Assembly (NCBI GenBank): GCA_041485905.1
Contig: JBGPKK010000118.1
Coordinates: 1-14,335 of the forward strand
DNA from: JAHFUI01 sp041485905
GTDB lineage: Bacteria; Acidobacteriota; Vicinamibacteria; Vicinamibacterales; CAVVIG01
DNA: 14,335 nucleotides
Direction of reading: 5' to 3'
Both the position numbers and the translations under genes were made by a program. The notes under the pieces are model-generated. The model was not told the origin of the DNA, made no database searches, and worked only from the letters and a program-made list of their open reading frames with translations. This document shows positions 1-4,567 of the stretch, piece after piece; position 1 is the stretch's first letter, and each line of letters begins with the position of its first letter.

Positions 1-1106
1 AGGAGTTCGGTCGGATCGAGCAGGTCCAACATTACCCCGATGCTCGGTTTGTCTGGGAGCACCCCGCCGATCAACTTCGCGCGCGCGACGCCAATGAGAT
101 GCTGCGCGGCCAGCGCCGCAAACACCGGCCGATACCACACCGCGTCAGCCCGCGACAAGTAGCCGACCTGGGCGCCGCCTTGAATGTCCACGCGGATCCC
201 GTTCGGATCGTGGTCCGGCTCCGGGATCAGCGCGGCCGTGAACGTTACGTGTTCGCCGCGTTGGAGCCGACCCGCATCGAGCGCTTGTAGCGCGCTCTGT
301 CGATAAGATTCGCCGACAATGCCGACCGAGAACCCGGAACCGGACCCGAGATCGCAGTGTGAGGCGTCGCCTATTGGCAACGCCGAGAGGAGCACGGCGT
401 CTTTGTGTGGGCGCGGCACCCAGGCGGCATTACGCGCATTAGGCTTCTTAGGCGAGTGTGGTGGCTTGTCGGCGGGCGCGACCTGATGTTGTCGCCAGAG
501 AGTCACCGCGACGAGGTGGGCGCTCTTCGCGTCGCCGACGAAGGAGAATTGAAACGTATGCGGTGTGCCGCCACGTTGACGGTGGACGACCAAGGAACGA
601 TCGGAGAGTTCCAGTGTCAGGATCTTGGGCCACGGCAACGTCAGTCGTTTCGTACCCCCGTAGAACATCCCCTTGTCGGTGATGTCGAGCGGTCCATAGT
701 CGTCGTCCCGTGACTGCTCCAGCGCGACGCTCTTCCGCCGGAAATAGCAGGTACCGCCATCGGACATGGCGGCGGCCGCCGGGAGCGCTTCGCCGAGCGC
801 GATGCGATCCCGCAGGGCGAGCCACGCCAGCATCGACTCGGCCCGCTGCACTTCATGGACCAGTTCTTTCGGTTCGAGGTTCCACGCCGTTGCCTTGAAC
901 GCGTCGATCGCCGGTCGGATCTGCGCGGCGTCCTCTACGGCCACGGTCGCCCTGAATGCCAGGATGACCTGCACGATCTCTTTCTGCGTCAGATTCACGC
1001 GCGCGGGTGGATGCGACGGCTGTGGCAGTGCTGCCGTGGGCACGGTCACACGAACGGGCGGTCGGGACGGGGCACCGAAGATCGCAGCACGTAGACCGCG
1101 CCACAT
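1..1106 (-). CDS. PH-like plus HIRAN domain protein, 3' end beyond window
   Basis: The minus strand reads open from ATG at 1106 to the left edge (368 codons, no stop), so the C-terminus is missing. Residues 1-35 are proline-rich. Residues 36-110 look helical. Residues 119-205 resemble the bacterial PH/GRAM-like domain: the stretch YGPLDITDKGMFYGGTKR, then WPKILTLELSDRSLVVHR and a TFQF strand. Residues about 258-345 match the HIRAN fold: FSVGIVGESYRQ, then LIPEPDHDPNGIRVDI, then GAQVGYLSRADA. HIRAN domains bind DNA or are fused to nucleases and helicases; PH-like domains usually mediate binding to lipid or protein. The function here is unknown and no enzymatic domain is visible in the part present. 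An in-frame stop lies 5 codons upstream of the chosen ATG, which supports the start, but the Shine-Dalgarno sequence is weak. An alternative ATG is at 767. The domain calls come from motif reading only. Confidence 0.82.
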   Translation of the reverse strand, partial: MWRGLRAAIFGAPSRPPVRVTVPTAALPQPSHPPARVNLTQKEIVQVILAFRATVAVEDAAQIRPAIDAFKATAWNLEPKELVHEVQRAESMLAWLALRDRIALGEALPAAAAMSDGGTCYFRRKSVALEQSRDDDYGPLDITDKGMFYGGTKRLTLPWPKILTLELSDRSLVVHRQRGGTPHTFQFSFVGDAKSAHLVAVTLWRQHQVAPADKPPHSPKKPNARNAAWVPRPHKDAVLLSALPIGDASHCDLGSGSGFSVGIVGESYRQSALQALDAGRLQRGEHVTFTAALIPEPDHDPNGIRVDIQGGAQVGYLSRADAVWYRPVFAALAAQHLIGVARAKLIGGVLPDKPSIGVMLDLLDPTEL

Positions 1107-1426
1107 ACAAGCCTGCTTTCAGTCGTCGTCACGGATTCACGATCAGGAGGCACAGGCGCGGGTAACACCGACGCCGACCGAGATCGCAGGTACACGGCGT
1201 CCAGAAAGGAAAGTGATCGGAGAGCTTCAGGACGCGACCGCTCGCTTAGATGCGCGCGATTCCGGCCGGCGTCGCAGTTCATCGTGTGGGATTTTGACGT
1301 TCTCTAAGAGTTCCCAGGTCTCGCAGTGAATCGCCGCCTACATCCGCGGACTCGGCGAGGACGAGTGCGCAGGTAGGAGTCGCTGCCGCGACCCCGCTAG
1401 GTACGAAGGAAAGGATATCACAGCCA

Positions 1427-1476
1427 GTAGGGCGGACCGGCTCTCTCTACGTAGGGCGGACCTTATCAGGTCCGCC
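1427..1476. repeat. REP-like element: 12-bp direct repeat plus 9-bp hairpin
   Basis: GTAGGGCGGACC occurs at 1427-1438 and again, exactly, at 1451-1462. The second copy is part of a perfect inverted repeat, GGCGGACCT (1455-1463), loop TATC, AGGTCCGCC (1468-1476). A short GC-rich palindrome just upstream of a gene is typical of dispersed REP-type elements, and it could also stop read-through transcription into the FKBP gene. There is no T-run after the stem, so a classical terminator is less likely. Whether it is repeated in the genome cannot be seen here. Confidence 0.6.
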
Positions 1477-1500
1477 GTGTCCGAACCCACTGCTCGAATG

Positions 1501-1506
1501 TACAAT
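1501..1506 (+). promoter_or_regulatory. Candidate -10 element of the FKBP gene
   Basis: TACAAT is one mismatch from TATAAT. Transcription would start near 1513, just ahead of the AAAGGGA ribosome-binding site at about 1515-1521 and the ATG at 1529. No good -35 hexamer is visible at the standard distance. This placement makes the in-frame ATG at 1505 unlikely as a start because it would overlap the -10. Confidence 0.35.
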
Positions 1507-1528
1507 GCCGGTCCGAAAGGGATCATTC

Positions 1529-2353
1529 ATGCTGAAAACGACATCGCGGGCTTTCGTATTCAACGTCGCGTTCATCGGGACGTTCATCGGGGCGGTCGCC
1601 TCCGCACAAACCACGACACTCAAGGTCATTCCACCCCCGGCAGACGTCGCCGCGCCGCCCGCTGATGCGAAGAAGACGGCATCGGGGCTCGCCACGAAGG
1701 TGATCGCGCCCGGGACCGGGAAGACCCGTCCGGCGCAAACCGATCTGGTCACCGTGGATTACACCGGCTGGACGACCAACGGCACGATGTTCGACAGCTC
1801 GGTCTCGAGAGGCAGCCCCGCCACGTTCCAGCTCGACCGGGTGATCGCCGGATGGACCGAAGGCGTGCAGCTCATGGTGGCCGGCGAAACGCGCAGGTTC
1901 TGGATTCCCGAGGCGCTGGCGTACAAAGGACAGCGCGACCCCAAGGGGATGCTGGTCTTCGACGTGAAGCTGATTTCGTTCACCGAGTCGCCCACGCAGG
2001 CGCCGGCGGACGTCAAGAAACCGGCGTCCGACGCCAAACGGACAGCGAGCGGTCTGTCGTACAAGGTCCTGGTGGCCGGAGCCGGCGCGCGACATCCGAA
2101 GGGATCCGATTCGGTCACCGTGCACTACTCCGGCTGGACCACCGACGGAAAATTATTCGACAGCTCCGTGGTGCGCGGCATGCCGGCGACGTTTCCGCTC
2201 GACGGCGTGATCGGCGGCTGGACTGAAGGTGTGCAGTTGATGGTCGAAGGCGAGAAAGCGCGCTTCTGGATTCCGCAGGAGCTGGCCTACAAGGGCCAGA
2301 AGCCGCCGTTCGGGATGCTCGTGTTCGATATCGAGCTGATCAAGATCAACTAG
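1529..2353 (+). CDS. Secreted peptidyl-prolyl cis-trans isomerase with two FKBP domains
   Basis: The 274-residue protein begins with a signal peptide: two basic residues, a hydrophobic stretch, and a likely cleavage site at ASA-QT near residue 26. Two FKBP domains follow, at about 51-151 and 172-274, joined by a short Ala/Pro/Lys linker. Both keep FKBP core positions: an aromatic Tyr in VDYTGW / VHYSGW, FDSS, the GWTEGVQLM segment with its binding-site Trp, the LAYKG Tyr, and the final VFD strand. The loop between AYKG and the last strand is shorter than in FKBP12. The family catalyses prolyl isomerisation; a periplasmic or secreted folding role is inferred. The ATG at 1529 is preferred over 1505 because AAAGGGA lies 7 bases upstream and the signal peptide then starts properly. 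The gene appears to stand alone. Confidence 0.9.
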   Translation: MLKTTSRAFVFNVAFIGTFIGAVASAQTTTLKVIPPPADVAAPPADAKKTASGLATKVIAPGTGKTRPAQTDLVTVDYTGWTTNGTMFDSSVSRGSPATFQLDRVIAGWTEGVQLMVAGETRRFWIPEALAYKGQRDPKGMLVFDVKLISFTESPTQAPADVKKPASDAKRTASGLSYKVLVAGAGARHPKGSDSVTVHYSGWTTDGKLFDSSVVRGMPATFPLDGVIGGWTEGVQLMVEGEKARFWIPQELAYKGQKPPFGMLVFDIELIKIN

Positions 2354-2389
2354 GGGCAGGTGGGTCTGGTAGGGCTGGTGGGTCTGGGT
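2353..2389 (+). repeat. G-rich 9-base repeat with G-quadruplex pattern at the FKBP stop codon
   Basis: Directly after the stop codon run CAGGTGGGT, CTGGTAGGG, CTGGTGGGT and a partial CTGGGT. G-tracts fall at 2353-2356, 2362-2364, 2372-2374, 2380-2382 and 2386-2388, with connecting loops of 3-7 bases, which meets the usual G3+N1-7 definition. The G-rich strand is the sense strand, so the structure could form in the mRNA 3' end. The same 9-base unit builds the 3' end of the DUF349 gene. Confidence 0.7.
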
Positions 2390-2492
2390 CCGCCATTGCT
2401 TGAGCGCTGAGCTACGCCGCCCGTTCTAACCCCGTTCGTCGGCTTCCTGCAACAGAACGCATTGGTAGTGGGTCAGTTTCGCGTGGCCTGCC

Positions 2493-2733
2493 GAGGGATC
2501 TCGGGCCGCGTCGCCCGAACGTCGCGCGGAAAACGCGTCCTCCCGGCCTGCGCTGTCGCACACCGCGTCGCGTCAGCGTCTTCCCACGCTTGGTTCATGA
2601 ACAGGGACCGCCCGTGCTGGCACGCGGCATCGGGGCGTCAATCAGGCGCGACGCGGCCGGGCCGCCTCCCGGACGCGTTTTCCCCCTCTCGCGTGACGCG
2701 CGAGTTCGGATGCGTCGCCGCCCGAGATCCCTC
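2493..2733. repeat. Long imperfect palindrome 1
   Basis: Three exact blocks recur inverted and in nested order: GAGGGATCTCGGGC at 2493-2506 with 2720-2733 (14 bp), GGAAAACGCGTCC at 2528-2540 with 2671-2683 (13 bp), and CCGCGTCGCG at 2563-2572 with 2647-2656 (10 bp). The right arm carries an extra small hairpin, CTCGCG / CGCGAG, at 2688-2704. The whole could fold as a cruciform, or as one long stem-loop if transcribed. No transposase or flanking target duplication is seen. Confidence 0.75.
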
Positions 2734-2751
2734 GACCGGCGATGTGCGCGA

Positions 2752-3018
2752 GCCCTGCCCTGGCCTCGGCGATCGGCGACGTCGAGGCGTGCCGCGTCCG
2801 CTCGCACGACAGCGCGGCCGCAGCGTCTCAATCGCGGCGGTCACGGTCCGACGTGCGATCCACCCGGCCGGGACGTGCGCATGACCCCGAGGCGAACCCG
2901 CGCAGGTCACGAATGGTGGGGAAACCCCTTGACCGCCGCGGGAGCGGGAGCGTCCGACGCGAAGGACGCGCTGTCCGGCGCGCCGACATGGAGGCGAACG
3001 CCGAGGCCAGGGCAGGGC
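2752..3018. repeat. Long imperfect palindrome 2
   Basis: This begins 18 bases after palindrome 1. Nested exact inverted blocks are 2752-2771 with 2999-3018 (20 bp, starting GCCCTGCCCTGG), GACAGCGCG at 2808-2816 with 2967-2975 (9 bp), and CGCGGCGGTCA at 2833-2843 with 2930-2940 (11 bp). Inside lies a GGGG-AAA-CCCC hairpin at 2918-2928. The segment GTCACGAATG occurs at 2906-2915 and again just beyond the right arm. Its sequence differs from palindrome 1, so it is not a simple duplicate. It may be a structured RNA, a MITE-like relic or a DNA structural element. Confidence 0.75.
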
Positions 3019-3133
3019 GTCACGAATGAGACGCGACGCCGAAAACTCAAATTGACCCAGTACCTATCCCTATTCATTTCTTTGACGATTTCTGCGAACA
3101 ACTGGCAGGGGTGATCGCACATATTCGGTGGAC

Positions 3134-4567
3134 ATGGGCGAACACGATCGAGAGTTGGTGGAACGGGCTCGACGGGGCGACGGGGCGGCGATTGGAGAGC
3201 TATTCTCGCGTTACTGGCGGGCGGCGCGCGCCGCGGCGTTCGGAGTGACAGGAGAATTCGCTTCCGCCGAGGACGCGGCTGCCGAAGCGTTCCGGCAAGC
3301 GTTGGTCGGAATGGATGCGCTGCGAGATCCGGATCGGTTCGGACCCTGGCTGCGAACGATTGTCGTGCGCAAAGCCCGGCTGGCACTTCAAAGCCGTCGT
3401 CCGGCAACGGACGTCTTGCTCGACGACCTGCCCGATTCGAACGAGCTGCCGGACAACTTGCTGGAACGGCTCGAATTGGGGGCGCTGATCCAACAGTTAG
3501 TGCGCGAGCTGCCGCCTCGATTGCGCGAAGCCGTATCTCTCTTCTACTTCGAAGGCTACGACTCCGACGACGCCGCTCGGTTCCTTGAGATTCCAGCCGG
3601 CACCTTTCGCCGCCGGTTACACGAGGGCCGTAGGCGGCTGCGCAGCGCGGCCGACCAAATCCTGAAAGGGAGCAAGCCAATGAACGAGGAACGAGAACGC
3701 GAGATCGAAAGACTAAAGAGTTTGATCGACAATGCAGACGACGGCGACACCGAGCCGTTCTACCAGGCGTTTCGGGCGTCCTTGGCGCTTCGTCCGGCGC
3801 CGAACGAGCTGATCGGTTCGTTCATTCGGCGCCAAATGGAATCCGCGCGCGGCTCGGAAGCGGCCGCCGGTGGAAAGGAGTTCAAGGAACTTGTTCGCGA
3901 GAGAGCGCAGCGGTTCGCCGGCCCTTCCGATCGAGCGTCGGACCCGAATCATCCGGTGGGATCGGTCGCGGCCAGGATTCGGCGAGCGCTGCCGGACTTT
4001 CAAGACTGGACGCTCGACGTCGGCGAGGCAGCGGCGCATTTCCTCACGTTCACGGGTGAACATCGCGACCGTCTACAAGCCTTCATGCCGCCCGGTTTCG
4101 CCGAGGGGCGCCCGGGAGCTTTCCTTCGTGCGACGCGCGCGTTGCTGTTCCCGAGCGAGAACGGCCCCGTGCGGACCACCTACCAACTTTTCCAAGGCAG
4201 TGCGGACCAACAGACGTTTAGAGCCGGTATGAACGGCGCCCGGATCAGCGACGTGCTCGATTTGACCTGGATGGTTGCCGGTCCTCTTGAATTGCGATCG
4301 GTCCAGGAGTTGCTGGAACGGTTGAGCGCCGCCGTCTTACCGGGAGCTCCGATTCGATTCGCAATGTACGACGAGCCGCGCTACCGTTCTGCATTACAAC
4401 TGCAACTTGGCGACGTTTCCGCGCCCGCCGCCAACGGCGGCGTGCTCGCCGAATGGCCCGGTCGACCGCAAGGCGTCGACGCCGCACATCTGCGCATTTT
4501 CCTGGAGCCGTGGTCGACGGTTCAATCCGGTCAAGCCGTCGAATTCGACCAATTGCCTTGCGGTTAG
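3134..4567 (+). CDS. ECF-type RNA polymerase sigma factor with about 300-residue C-terminal extension
   Basis: Residue numbers count from the GTG at 3128. The N-terminal 180 residues are a sigma-70-family ECF factor. Region 2 (about 9-90) includes the LVERARRGDGAAIGELFSRY and EDAAAEAFRQAL helices. Region 4 (about 120-178) shows LPPRLREAVSLFYFEGYDSD and the recognition helix IPAGTFRRRLHEGRRRLR. The family directs RNA polymerase to specific promoters. The remaining 300 residues match no domain I can name; they contain a charged helix (EEREREIERLKSLIDNADDG), an LRPAPNELI segment and a mixed alpha/beta tail. The extension may sense a signal or restrain the sigma domains. ATG 3134 is preferred; GTG 3128 is possible, and neither has a well-spaced Shine-Dalgarno. 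No separate anti-sigma gene lies nearby. Codon choice looks more relaxed than in neighbouring genes. Confidence 0.85.
   Translation: MGEHDRELVERARRGDGAAIGELFSRYWRAARAAAFGVTGEFASAEDAAAEAFRQALVGMDALRDPDRFGPWLRTIVVRKARLALQSRRPATDVLLDDLPDSNELPDNLLERLELGALIQQLVRELPPRLREAVSLFYFEGYDSDDAARFLEIPAGTFRRRLHEGRRRLRSAADQILKGSKPMNEEREREIERLKSLIDNADDGDTEPFYQAFRASLALRPAPNELIGSFIRRQMESARGSEAAAGGKEFKELVRERAQRFAGPSDRASDPNHPVGSVAARIRRALPDFQDWTLDVGEAAAHFLTFTGEHRDRLQAFMPPGFAEGRPGAFLRATRALLFPSENGPVRTTYQLFQGSADQQTFRAGMNGARISDVLDLTWMVAGPLELRSVQELLERLSAAVLPGAPIRFAMYDEPRYRSALQLQLGDVSAPAANGGVLAEWPGRPQGVDAAHLRIFLEPWSTVQSGQAVEFDQLPCG
3665..3682 (+). promoter_or_regulatory. Internal ribosome-binding site and in-frame ATG inside the sigma gene
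   Basis: AAAGGGAG at 3665-3672 sits 7 bases before an ATG at 3680-3682, in the same frame as the sigma factor and exactly at the junction between sigma region 4 and the extension (codon 185 counted from the GTG at 3128). This is a better initiation signal than the one at the gene's own start. A separate product of about 295 residues (MNEEREREIERL...) could be made, or the signal may be a relic of two formerly separate genes. Confidence 0.5.

Larger units (their letters stand above)
1107..1528. other. Intergenic region between divergent genes
   Basis: About 420 bases separate the HIRAN gene (minus) and the FKBP gene (plus). No reading frame here is convincing. A short minus-strand stretch at 1227-1337 is open for 36 codons and reads like protein (TWELLENVKIPHDELRRR) but is bounded by stops. 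The segment around 1170-1235 faintly resembles two parts of the neighbouring HIRAN gene. The right part holds a REP-like hairpin and a -10-like hexamer, listed separately. Confidence 0.5.
2354..3133. other. Long non-coding interval dominated by palindromes
   Basis: Nearly 800 bases lie between the FKBP and sigma-factor genes. Open frames exist on both strands but read as arginine-rich, low-information sequence without motifs and overlap each other, as expected by chance in GC-rich DNA. The interval holds the G-rich repeat, two long imperfect palindromes (2493-2733 and 2752-3018), and then a distinctly more AT-rich stretch at about 3040-3125 that probably carries the sigma-gene promoter. A TTGACC hexamer at 3052-3057 is a possible -35, but no clear -10 follows. 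Confidence 0.6.

Noticed and set aside
448..856. Minus-strand frames of 125 and 71 codons near the left edge
   Set aside because: Both are out of frame with the continuous, protein-like HIRAN gene frame that covers the same bases.
2493..3018. Reading the palindromes as a CRISPR array or integron attC site
   Set aside because: There are no regularly spaced identical repeats, and the arms are far longer than attC sites with no recognisable core triplets.
2462..3114. Plus-strand open frames of 140 and 174 codons in the interval before the sigma gene
   Set aside because: They overlap each other, have no ribosome-binding site or motif, and run through the palindromes whose symmetry explains their content.
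2907..3680. A 257-codon minus-strand frame across the sigma-gene start
   Set aside because: Arginine/proline/serine-rich shadow of the sigma factor coding region, with no start signal.
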